Shown one piece after another: positions 45,052 through 55,395 of a stretch of DNA of 64,000 bases. The stretch's first letter is position 1. The number at the start of each line of letters is the position of its first letter. The notes under the pieces were generated by a model, which did not search any database, was not told the DNA's origin, and saw only the letters and a program-made list of their open reading frames with translations. The stretch is from Siphonodentalium dalli (Eukaryota; Mollusca; Scaphopoda; Gadilida; Siphonodentaliidae). The stretch covers positions 55,458,609-55,522,608 of the forward strand of contig CP136066.1 in the NCBI GenBank assembly GCA_032622095.1, read 5' to 3'. Both the position numbers and the translations under genes were made by a program.

Positions 45052-46032
45052 TCGGGGTTCACGATTAGATGGCTATTGGCAAATAATCGCGACCACGGGA
45101 GGCATGCGTGGTTTCGATTGAATATCATATTTAATCTGAAGGGTATAAGTGTACCTTCAGACTACCACGATACAATCGTAAGTGGAGGAATCGGGCCCGA
45201 CGAGATCGTGGATAGTGTTTTCACACGATTGCGATGTCGAGGTACGTTATGATATCGTAGGTTAATTGTTCCTAAAGCATGTGATTGACTACCCTACGAT
45301 CATTTCCAGCTACGATTTTTACGTACACACGGCTGCGACTACGTCGCAAGTGGAGGTATCCAAGGATACGCCACGATTTCGCATCTAAAATCAAACAGTG
45401 TCTGATATTATTTTATGACCTACGATTTTGAAGTGCGCATGCGTAGTCCAGCTACCGGTTATTTCCTACGACGGAAATCTTTCCACTTACGATTGTATCG
45501 TGGTCGTCTGAATGTACACTCAATAATGTACTTTGACGAAATAACGGCGATTTGTGTGAGAAATTGCAACACCACAATAGATCAACTCTGGTGAAATATA
45601 ACTTGAATCAAATTCTTCTATTGGTGGGTGGGCTTGGGGGAGGTTTCGGTTACGCTCTTTAAAACAATTTTTCAAATATGTCCGTTATTTCTTAAAAAAA
45701 AATTCTTCAAATATCTCCGTTATTTCGTCAAAAAAACTTCTTCAAATATCTCCGTTATTTCGTTTATAAAAATAATTTCCTATTTCTATATTTCGCTCTA
45801 TATTTCGCTATTTCGCTGTATTTTCATATTTCGCTTTTTCGCTCTATTTCGCTGTATTTTCCTATTTCGCTTTTTCGTTGTATTTCGTATTTCGATAATT
45901 CGCTATATTTGACATATTATTATGGGATATGGGATTATATGATATCCTACATTCTGATATTCAATCGAACATCACGTGCCACCTGTGCTCGCGATCAGAT
46001 GCCACTAGCCATCTAATCGTGAACCCCGATTA
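45052..46032. mobile_element. TIR element of about 980 bp containing a second element
   Basis: AATCGGGGTTCACGATTAGA and about 65 further bases on the left pair with the right end, which closes TCTAATCGTGAACCCCGATT. A TTCGATTGAATATCA block is also paired. Inside, 45149-45520 is a separate TIR element, and 45650-45910 is low-complexity DNA (three ~34-bp ATATCTCCGTTATTTCGT units, then degenerate TATTTCGCT repeats). A 94-codon frame at 45628-45912 is a product of that low complexity. Confidence 0.85.
45149..45520. mobile_element. Nested miniature element with GTGTACCTTCAGAC ends
   Basis: ACCACGATACAATCGTAAGT near the left end pairs with ACTTACGATTGTATCGTGGT near the right end. The outer GTGTACCTTCAGAC and GTCTGAATGTACAC blocks also pair. 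About 372 bp, rich in CpG and in CTACGAT/ATCGTAG words, with no coding capacity. Confidence 0.87.
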
Positions 46033-46519
46033 CATATAGTTTTCTATATAATCCCTGGCGTATTGGCTGGATTTATAGAGTGTTCAGTTCAAGAGTATAA
46101 GGGTTAATTAATCAATACTAAAATCTATACAGATGAAGAGCATGTAAAGAAAAACCTAGGTAAGAAATATGAGACAGATCAGAAGAAAACTATTTGACTG
46201 AATGCATCGGATATAAGCGTGTGAAGGGTTAATACTTTTCTAAACAGACCAACCAATCGATACCAAAAACTATATAAGTGAGGGGTGTTATCATAAACCT
46301 GCACATGAAATATGAGCACGATCCGACAAAAACACTTGAGTTATATATCGTATCATCAATAGTTTTATTCAGAATCACACCTGTGACATAAAAATCATAA
46401 ACGCATTATGCAAATTTCACAATGGTGCGATATATTGTGTACAGTCAAGCATATGCATGGTTGAATTTGGAATATTAGCTGCAGGTATCATGTACAATAT
46501 TAAGTTTAGTTCAAGGAGG
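46033..46519. other. Anonymous AT-rich spacer
   Basis: I see no gene or clear repeat here. Confidence 0.45.
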
Positions 46520-46549
46520 GGGTGACAGAGAGGGGCGGTGATCCCACGT

Positions 46550-46943
46550 TCCTCGCCATGTCTTATGTATTCACAAGTTTATGCAAGACAATATTATTAG
46601 ACGATTGGAGGAGGGTTGATAACGTGTGCAAGTTGCAAAGAGTCAATGCCAACGATGGTATAAATCTCCTCCTGAGAGAGTTGAGGGCGCCACATTCGAA
46701 TAAGAAGTGATATTCGTCTCCTCTTGCGCCGTTATCACATAGATGGCAAAACATGTTTCCTACGTCTATTTGGTTCTCATAGCCCGTTTCAATTGGCAAA
46801 TGGTGATTCGAACATCGGAAGCGTATTACGGTCCATATAATATTAAATTTCAATTGCGAAAGTTATTTTTCTTGACTAAACTCAGTTTTGAATAATCTAT
46901 AAGTGCGACATTTGTTCATTGTGTCAATATCTCGTTTCCATTG
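46550..46943 (-). pseudogene. LINE reverse-transcriptase protein, C-terminal fragment
   Basis: Read on the minus strand this continues the retrotransposon protein of 47386-48510 after an inserted family E element. It carries NKCRTYRLFKTEF, a stop, FRCSNHHLPIETG, a cysteine/histidine cluster (CHLCDNGARGDEYHFLFEC) and LRRRFIP. The spacing C..C..........H....C is the end domain of many non-LTR retrotransposon polyproteins. A stop codon after the EFSQEK stretch shows decay. The open end runs to a stop near 46563. I cannot assign the clade with confidence. Confidence 0.85.
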
Positions 46944-47385
46944 TTAAAGGTACTCAATCCGAATTAACGCTCGCAAATTACTATTTCCTTGGCTTCGGGG
47001 GTAAAAATATTTGATTCGAGTCGAGGAACCCACCCATCAAAGCTAGGAGTGATCAGATTTCGATGTTTGAAATCTATTAATTTAATTTTACGTGGCCCAG
47101 TAAACTTTCGACGAGAAGAACTTATCTGACCAGATAGCTGATGAAGATCGATAACTCTAAAATCCAGTGGCTTTTTTGTGTCAGATATTTGACAAACCGG
47201 CAAAATTTCGTTGAACAAAACGTTGATAAATAACAGGTTTTGGGCAATTCTATACTATAGTTGACTGTAGTTAGCATTATTTTTGGGCAATTAACCGATT
47301 CTGATAACTGAAGCGGCATTTTAAAAAATGTTGTTGTTGGAATCTGATGATATGGGGACCGTCGAATCGGATTGAGTACCTTTAA
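46944..47385 (-). mobile_element. Family E, copy 3, inserted in the LINE
   Basis: A complete copy with TTAAAGGTACTCAATCCGAA at the left and ATCGGATTGAGTACCTTTAA at the right, TTAA at both tips. It separates the C-terminal part of the LINE protein from the rest, so it arrived after the LINE. Open frames at 46964-47421 are incidental. Confidence 0.92.
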
Positions 47386-48510
47386 TGGAATTGTTTTTTG
47401 TTTTAGGGAAATTGTTATCATTCCCTTTAACTATTGTGGTCGACCACCTTAATAAACTGATTCAACCATTCATAGTTCATACCACATGTAGTGAGAATAT
47501 TATGTACATGTTATGTGGGACATATTCTTATTTGAGAGATTCCCCGCATAGTACAATTGATAATTAAATTTGTTGTGACCAGACGAGACCATTTTCGCCC
47601 AATATGTAGTTATTCGGACATTAACGTCGACTCTTAGAGGATAAACTCCAGTTTCTCCGAAAACCATAACACTCGGTGTGCTCGGCTTAAGTTTAAAAAA
47701 AAAAATCAACTGTAAATTTTCAAGATCTCCAATGTGCGTATACACACATATTTCGCATCCGCATAATAGTATGGGTTTTATTGTCTTCGCGAATTAGTCT
47801 ATTTGGATGTTGATTGGAATATCCATTGCGCGCGCCTTAAAAATTAGTGAGTATACATCGCTCTCGTATCTTTATTAACTAAAGATTTTTTTGTTTTGTG
47901 AAAGTTGTTAGATCTGTCGAATATGACACGAAGGTAAGTATATTAATTCGCGATTTTCAATATTTCCCCATTTAGTTGTATGCGATATCTTGGCTTTCTT
48001 TCGCCGCCAAAGACTGACAATTATTTTTTAATATTGACCTTGATTTTCCAAATGTCAAAATATTCAGAAAACTTGTTCATCTCTTTGGCCGATTCTGCAA
48101 AGATAACCGTGTCATCCGCGTAAAACATCATTAGTATTTTCAAGTATAACTAGCAACTTCGTCTAGTATATATATATACGCCTGTGGTAATTTAAGGTAA
48201 TCAACTTTACTAGACATCAGGAAGTCATGTAGTTCGTTCAGGTGCAGGGAAAATAAAATAAGATAAGAGATTTCTCCTTGTAAAACTCCAGCTGTGTTTA
48301 TGCATATGTGTGATAACTCGTTTCCGATTTTAATAGCTGATTTTACACCATTATACAAATTTCTTATAAATTGGAAACATCGAACATTGCATGATTCCTG
48401 AGGTCATTAATTTCTGCCAAAGACCGGCGCGCCATACTGTATCGAAGGTCTGTTTAAAATCAATAAATGCGCAAAATAGTTTCTTGCCCCTTTGCATGTA
48501 TAGATTTTAG
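47386..48510 (-). pseudogene. LINE reverse-transcriptase pseudogene, 5'-truncated
   Basis: Read on the minus strand from about 48507 it shows the reverse-transcriptase motif order. First comes YMQRGKKLFCAFIDFKQTFD (finger/palm motif A), then GIMQ..IYKKFVYNGVKSAIK and GVLQGEIS..LFSLHLNEL (motif B region). The catalytic YADDTVIFAES box is at 48111-48122, followed by the thumb and connection blocks TYLRVIFDRSNNF and STPSVMVFGETGVYPLRVD. Several stops (after KVNIKK, after KIAN, after MYTH) and at least two frame changes make it inactive. The protein lacks its start and any endonuclease domain in this window: similarity stops near 48510. Non-LTR retrotransposons copy their own RNA at a nicked target, and 5' truncation is their usual fate. 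Confidence 0.9.
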
Positions 48511-49237
48511 TGAATAATTTCCCCAGGCAACACAAACCTGAACTGAAACTATTTGAAGTTTTCACAGATGAAAGCTAGATAAAGCCAAACATACTTTACA
48601 GTATGAATCCAACTGTTAAACTTGAATCTTTTTGTAAACTTAAATTTCTTATGTCAATATATATTAATGTTTTGCATCTTGTTATAATATGAATTGGGAC
48701 CTAAATTGAAAAAAAAAAAAAAAATTAAAATAAATAAAAGATTTTTTTTTTTTTTGCAATGGCAATAAAAAGTTTAGGGTAGGGGGTTTAAAATAGGGTC
48801 GGTCGGGTTTAGGCCTCATACAATTCGAAATTGTAGTCATATTGCGGCCCCAGCTTGGCTTTCTATAATCTCAGATTTCAGAGGCTAAATACTCCCGGTA
48901 TAAGATGCAGATGCTATCATATTTTTTACATTTGAAAGAGATTTTCGATTTTTTAAAACGGCACGAAAGCCTGGTATTTTCAAATTACAGGTATCTGCAT
49001 TATGTGTACCAAACATGTCTTCTAAGAATTTTTCATTCATCAGGCAGCATTGTAATTTGCCTGCAAAACTTCACATAAACATTGCACGTCAGTTATATCT
49101 AGTTCTGCCAAAGCAACTTCATTCAAATTTTATCACACATCTCAATGTATGTTTATGTCAATGATTGATTGCATGTTCATACCTTCACATACTGTGTCTG
49201 TGCTTCTTTAATGCCACCATTGTTACTTGACAATATA
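48511..49237. other. Anonymous AT-rich spacer
   Basis: Contains A and T runs near 48710-48755. I see no gene. Confidence 0.45.
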
Positions 49238-50567
49238 ACACTACCCCCCGTATGCCATTCAGACTTATGACAGACAATATACCACTACCCCCGTATGCCA
49301 TTCAGACTTATGACAGACAATATACCACTACCCCCGTATGCCATTCAGACTTATGACAGACAATATACCACTACCCCCGTATGCCATTCAGACTTATGAC
49401 AGACAATATACCACTACCCCCGTATGCCATTCAGACTTATGACAGACAATATACCACCACCCCCGTATGCCATTCAGACTTATGACAGACAATATACCAC
49501 TACCCCCGTATGCCATTCAGACTTATGACAGACAATATACCACTACCCCCGTATGCCATTCAGACTTATGACAGACAATATAACACTACCCCCGTATGCC
49601 ATTCAGACTTATGACAGACAATATACCACTACCCCCGTATGCCATTCAGACTTATGACAGACAAATATACCACTACCCCCGTATGCCATTCAGACTTATG
49701 ACAGACAATATACCACTACCCCCGTATGCCATTCAGACTTATGACAGACAATATACCACTACCCCCGTATGCCATTCAGACTTATGACAGACAATATACC
49801 ACTACCCCCGTATGCCATTCAGACTTATGACATACAATATACCACTACCCCCGTATGCCATTCAGACTTATGACAGACAATATACCACTACCCCCGTATG
49901 CCATCCAGACTTATGACAGACAATATACCACTACCCCCGTATGCCATTCAGACTTATGACAGACAATATACCACTACCCCGTATGCCATTCAGACTTATG
50001 ACAGACAATATACCACTACCCCCGTATGCCATTCAGACTTATGACAGACAATATACCACTACCCCCGTATGCCATTCGGACTTATGACAGACAATATACC
50101 ACTACCCCCGTATGCCATTCAGACTTATGACAGACAATATACCACTACCCCCGTATGCCATTCAGACTTATGACAGACAATATACCACTACCCCCGTATG
50201 CCATTCAGACTTATGACAGACAATATACCACTACCCCCGTATGCCATTCAGACTTATGACAGGCAATATACCACTACCCCCGTATGCCATTCAGACTTAT
50301 GCCAGACAATATACCACTAACCCCGTATGCCATTCAGACTTATGACAGACAATATACCACTACCCCCGTATGCCATTCAGACTTATGACAGACAATATAC
50401 CACTACCCCCGTATGCCATTCAGACTTATGACAGACAATATACCACTACCCCCGTATGCCATTCAGACTTATGACAGACAATATACCACTACCTCCGTAT
50501 GCCATTCAGACTTATGACAGACAATATACCACTACCCCCGTATGCCATTCAGACTTATGACAGACAA
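49238..50567. repeat. 43-bp minisatellite, about 31 copies
   Basis: The unit contains CCCCCGTATGCCATTCAGAC, TTATGACAGACAATATACCA and CTA. It is very homogeneous: only scattered single-base changes (GACATACAA, GCCAGACAA, ATTCGGACT) and a few one-base indels are seen. The array ends GACAGACAATGGATCC. A 78-codon frame starting in the last unit (50542-50778) has no recognised motif. Confidence 0.97.
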
Positions 50568-51052
50568 TGGATCCATTAGTGTTAATTCTCATGACTGTTT
50601 AATTGCATTTGGTGGCCTGTTATTTATAGACGATACAGACCCTACGTTATTTTGTTCTTTGGCATGCACTCAATGGCTAAGACACAACGCTTGTGTTGTC
50701 TTACCAAGAAATAAACGAACCAACATTCGACCATTCAACAACAGACAATTAGGTGCGAGTTGTGCAGACGTCCTTTGATTGATTAAAGACAAATTATGGA
50801 CTTGTTCGGGTACGTGACATGTATTAAGTTAGTACTCAGGCGCTATGCCAACCTGAAGAATTTAGCATTCTACTAACTATCTGTGTTCCCTATCGCTGTA
50901 TGGTATGTAATATATGACATGATCCCACTAGCTTAATGTGAACTTTATCAAGTTAATGAAATCAAAGGGAACCCAATAATACATGGACTGTTTACGGCCC
51001 ATGGGAAAATTTCACTTTCAACTGGAGTACATATACTACCATATGGGAAGAG
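50568..51052. other. Anonymous spacer
   Basis: Apart from the open frame running out of the minisatellite, I see no gene or repeat. Confidence 0.4.
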
Positions 51053-51166
51053 TATGGGCAGCCAAATTAACATATACTCAAATATTTGAAGATATCTCCA
51101 AATATTTAGAGATATCTCCAAATAATTAGAGATATCTTCAAATATTTAGAGATTTGGTTGCCCATG
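51053..51166. repeat. Short inverted-repeat element with ~22-bp tandem core
   Basis: TATGGGCAGCCAAATT on the left pairs with GATTTGGTTGCCCAT on the right. The centre has three to four units of AAATATTTAGAGATATCTCC, which is itself palindromic around GATATC. Confidence 0.75.
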
Positions 51167-51404
51167 GAGGTGACGTAATACTATACATGTATAATCAGTA
51201 TATCGTATATCGTCATCTTACACATATGCAGGATATGTGCAAAATCTGATTACATTTCGAATTGGACACAATGCCACCCATCCCAATACGATATAATCTT
51301 CTAAATTACATTTCAGCCTTCATTTTTCCATGTGCGTATTATCTTCCATGCATTGTGTTGACGGGATGAAGTGGAAGATGTGGTTAATCCTATCCACTAT
51401 ATAT

Positions 51405-51490
51405 AAGTTGTTTAACAGAATAGCTAAGTTGTTTAAACAAGATAGCTACGTTGTTTGAACAAGATAGCTAAGTTGTTTAAACAAGATAGT
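51405..51490. repeat. 24-bp tandem repeat, about four copies
   Basis: The unit AAGTTGTTTAAACAAGATAG plus CT, with single-base changes, occurs four times, the first slightly shorter. Confidence 0.88.
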
Positions 51491-51784
51491 ATATTTTGGA
51501 AGTGGCGGATTTACGCTGTCGTAGATATGTTCGGAATGAAAGAATAAATAAAAACAATTTCGATCTTCCATACATTTTCGTTGTGTGACGATCGCCTTGT
51601 GGCAACGCCTCGCACAATACAACATGTCAAAAAACAATACATATATCGGGTATACAAATACCAGTTCCATTTTGCCGACATACTTATTTTATAAACTGGC
51701 AATTTGTGCAGAAAAGTTGTAACACGTTTGGAATTTAACTGAATGTATGTTTCCGTTAGTGGAAAAGTTGTTAGGAAAGACATA
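51491..51784. other. Anonymous spacer
   Basis: I see no gene. Two overlapping minus-strand frames (51446-51670, 51511-51783) have no motif. Confidence 0.4.
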
Positions 51785-52560
51785 TTATTTTATTTATTTA
51801 TTTATTAGGAGTTTGGGACAGGACCCGGGAGTATTTGAAAATGCAGTACGCCCGTTCCTACAACCCACTTGGAAATGTTTTTGGAGTTATGATGATGAAA
51901 TACATAACATGAGATGAAGAGATGATCTAGACATTTTTTTTCTTTTTCGACTTTTTTTTTTTTGAGGTGGCAAAGTGTCCATCTCCACCGCGAAGTCAGC
52001 GGCAGGGACTTCCGGGGTGACACCGGCCTCCATGTCTCCGCTGGCCCCGATGACGACGGCAGGAACATCCGGAGTGTCGGCGGCGTCTGGTGGTAATGTC
52101 ATCGGTGGATGCCAAGTGGGGGAGCTGGCGTCTCTCAGCTCGCCCATGTTTCCACTTGGCCCTCCTATCCGCGTCCCTTCTTCGTCTCGAGTGGGTCTTC
52201 TTCCTCCACTTCTTCTTCTGGTTCTGGTTGCCGAGATCTCCATACCAGATGGTAGGTCGCTGGTGGGTTCCAGCTTCCGAGTTACCGCCAGCATAGGGTA
52301 CTGTTGGAGCAATCTGGTAGTCCACAGACAGATACACGAAGCCTCCCTTAGTCTGGTGTAATGTCTAGCTAAGGGTATCCACAACAAAGTCTGTCCAAGG
52401 CGGCTAACAAAATCCATAATCGTCTGCCAAATCCAGCAAACAACTCGCGCTGGATCTCTCGGACAGCTGTCCCGAAGGACGGCCACACAACTCACAAGCG
52501 ATCCAGAACCAGTCAACGGGAACAGCGATAAGACACAATGCAAGCAATGCGACTTACCCG
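51785..52560 (-). other. GC-rich unassigned island, possible retroposed sequence
   Basis: The composition at 51970-52560 is markedly richer in G and C than the surroundings. A 218-codon minus-strand frame (51887-52543) is the longest unexplained one in the window. Its second half is Pro/Ala/Asp-rich (DAADTPDVPAVVIGASG) and ends in a basic tract (KKKSRKRKK) that could be a nuclear signal. Another minus frame (51996-52337) reads plausibly at its start (YLSVDYQIAPTVPYAGG), so a frameshift is possible. On the minus strand the region ends in a tail of the type (TAAA)n at 51784-51808, as expected at the 3' end of a retroposed copy. I recognise no family. Confidence 0.4.
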
Positions 52561-52950
52561 CTCAACCGCCGGCTGGCGAATGACTAATGAGGACAGAATT
52601 TATTTAAAACGCTAACATTATGTAAGATTTGAATGCTTCCAAAACCATGCAAAGAAGTATAGTTATCTCAAAACAAATGGTCTTATAAATATGTTCACAC
52701 ATTGATGACCCATGCGGTGACATTCGAAAAACTGGTGTTAAAAGTTACCCCGACGTTTGGGGTGTGAGTATTCCTCATTCCTCAAAGTGATGATATTGCT
52801 TAAACATCTTAAATCAAATCATAAACATGACTATGTTTTTGATGTACATGTATTGTTTGCACGCTGTGTGACCCATTACATACACCATAGCTAAGGATCG
52901 GCAACACACAACAATCACAATAAACATTTTGTTAATTTGTTCAGATTTTT
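52561..52950. other. Anonymous AT-rich spacer
   Basis: I see no gene or repeat here. Confidence 0.45.
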
Positions 52951-53028
52951 CTTCAAACACATAACGTATGGTCCCTCATTACAAAAAAAGCTCCTTCCAA
53001 TGAGGGGTCATACGCTATGTTTTAGAAG
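52951..53028. repeat. Fold-back palindrome
   Basis: ACATAACGTATGGTCCCTCA pairs with TGAGGGGTCATACGCTATGT around a 20-25-nt A-rich centre. Confidence 0.83.
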
Positions 53029-53507
53029 CCTTACTCCTCATTGTCGCTTAACACTGAACATGTGACACTCGAGATGTTTTAACTGAATGAACTAATTCTC
53101 ATGCTGTTCAACTTATGGTTCTTATTGTATATATACAACGTCCCTTCAATGACAAAACCTTTTATTGGCTAAAATAGCAAGAATCCAATGATGGTACAAT
53201 CACTATAGCAATGTCTGACCAGTATGCAAAATAAAAATTAGAAACAAAAAAATATTGTTCATATTCTCAGTGCAATGCATATTATTCATCGTAGAAAATT
53301 GCCAAAATAAATCAATATCATTAAATAAACATATTGCTAGAGAGAACAAACTTGCAAGTTAATGGTTGTGTCCACTAATAGGTTTACTAATATATATGTT
53401 TTGCACTTTCACATAATCTCCTGTGCCTATAGCTAGGAAATTAATATTTTTAAGGTGAACATATAATTTCTCTTTCTGCAACACCATCTTGCAAATCTGC
53501 ATAATCT
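53029..53507. other. Anonymous AT-rich spacer
   Basis: I see no gene or repeat here. Confidence 0.45.
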
Positions 53508-53695
53508 TCGCATTAGTACGCAAATAATCTTTGTGTAAATACCTTCAATCTGTTTGTTTAATATGGCGACATTTGTTTGTTATTTCCTACATATGGCGAC
53601 ATGTCGAGGTACGCAACGGAATCCAATTTTATGCATGCATACATTTCGTCGGATGTCGCCACATTTACGCAAAGATTGTATGCAAACTAATTCGA
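53508..53695. repeat. Inverted-repeat element of about 190 bp
   Basis: CATTAGTACGCAAATAATCT and TTGTGTAAATA on the left pair with TTTACGCAAAGATTG and ATGCAAACTAATTCG on the right. TATGGCGACAT and GATGTCGCCAC pair further in. Confidence 0.75.
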
Positions 53696-54492
53696 ATATT
53701 AGTTCAGTAACGTCAGCAGTTTAGTGACATAAAACGCACACACGAGACCGATGTTACAATGATAAATATATCAACGTAATTAACAAATCTGTAAAAAAAA
53801 AAATTGACACAAAAAACAATAACGTGAGCATGTCAGGTGAACTTGACCTTTCTTTCAAAATGGCCGGAACTTCTTGCAGATTATGTTACATGTTTCTGCA
53901 TGGTCATTATTTTGAAGCAGGAATCTCAACTTTTGATTATCGTTCAATTATATAAATGCACCATTCTTCATGCCTATATACCAGACGTATTGTATTATAT
54001 GCATTGCAATTAATATATACGGGCATGTGTTTCATTTTCAACTTCCAGATTACATTTTCCGCATATTATTTTATAATTTAATCATAAGCTGTCAATCCAC
54101 GTAATACTGTGAAACAATTGGCTGCCACACACTTTGCCAGTTAGGTTATTTATCGATAACCTAAATTTCTTGATTACTTTAACCGCTAGAGAAATTACAC
54201 CAACGCCGAGTGACAACTCCTATACCTCGTGCCTAAAAAAAATACATGGAACTTTTCGATGCGATGCGTGATCAGTTGCGACAAGCCAATACAAATCGCT
54301 GAATTTCCGATGCGTCGTGGTCACCGATCAGTACAAGTTTTGAGTTACAGCTGTCTTTTCCAACTTCACGTGTCTGAATTTTTCTCTGAAATAGTCTCAG
54401 TATTGCACGCTCGTTATACTTCTATCTTCTAATTGTGATGGTCCTCATGGGTAATGTCAAGTTATAAGAAATAACTCATGTTTCGAAAAAGA
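53696..54492. other. Anonymous AT-rich spacer
   Basis: I see no convincing gene. A 67-codon frame at 54229-54432 has no motif. Confidence 0.45.
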
Positions 54493-54575
54493 TTATAACC
54501 GAAACGTTTGAAGATAAATTTTCCATAACTGTGCTACGCGTTATAGAATTTATCTTCAAACTTTTCGGTTATAAC
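54493..54575. repeat. Fold-back palindrome
   Basis: TTATAACCGAAACGTTTGAA plus GATAAATT pairs with AATTTATC plus TTCAAACTTTTCGGTTATAA around a ~25-nt loop. Confidence 0.87.
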
Positions 54576-54584
54576 TGCATAACC

Positions 54585-55061
54585 TTAAAGGTACTCAACC
54601 CGTAAAGAGGGTCCCCATCTCAACAGATTCCAACAACAACAATCCGATCAGAGGGTCCTATATTACTATTTCTTTGGCTTTGGGGGTAAAAAATATTTGA
54701 TTCGAGTCGAGGAACCCATCAAACAAAGCTCAGAGTTATTAGATATTGATTTTTCAAATTTGTTATGTTCTCGAGATGAGTACTAATAACTGCCGTAATC
54801 TGCTCTGGATGTGTACTCCAAATCTATTCAAACAGACAAGGATGAATAACTCTAAAATCAAGTGGTAATTTTAACGCAATTTTGACTGAGTTCTGGGCCA
54901 GATAGTATTCCCGATAATGAAAAATAATAGATTTCTAAAATCGATATCTAACAAATCTGAGCTTTGATGGGTGACTTCCTCGACTCGAATCAAATATTTT
55001 TGACCCCCGAAGCCATTGAAATAGTAATTGAGAGGAGTTTTATCGGGTTGAGTACCTTTAA
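54585..55061 (+). mobile_element. Family E, copy 4
   Basis: The left end is TTAAAGGTACTCAACCCGTA and the right end is TATCGGGTTGAGTACCTTTAA without its first base. A duplicated inner block (TTTGATTCGAGTCGAGGAAC near the left, CCTCGACTCGAATCAAAT near the right) makes this copy more palindromic than the others. The open frame at 54964-55389 begins in it. Confidence 0.87.
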
Positions 55062-55395
55062 TCGAAACAAGAGTTATTTCTTAAATAATTATCGACTGGT
55101 CATGTTGGCTGTGTATGCCGACCATTTAAAAAATTTTAAAGTAACGATTATTGGCACACAGAACAATATTCGTGACAATATTGTTTATGTCGTCTTGAAA
55201 ATATATTTAAAAATTGCCAAGTGGCCTTCTTTTAAATTGGTCCTTATGTGTGCTTATGAATTGAGCTATAGTGGGGGCAGTACTATATCCACTAATGTTT
55301 GGGATGCCAAGTCTTTTTGCTTCATGTTCTGGAATGATAAAGTCTTTACTGGACATATTGCTGTAGCAGCAAGCAGTGAATGGGACTGAATAGGT

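Noticed and set aside
44400-46230. Isolated GAAGGGTTAATA words (44409 and 46225) as right ends of TTAA elements
   Set aside because: No matching left termini or interior family blocks were found upstream.
50542-50778. 78-codon frame after the 43-bp minisatellite
   Set aside because: It starts inside the minisatellite. The remaining 70 codons contain no motif I recognise, and no splice site ties it to a neighbour.
51975-52361. 128-codon plus-strand frame rich in Ser, Pro and Gly
   Set aside because: It is antisense to the longer minus-strand frame in the same GC-rich island, where stops are rare on all frames.
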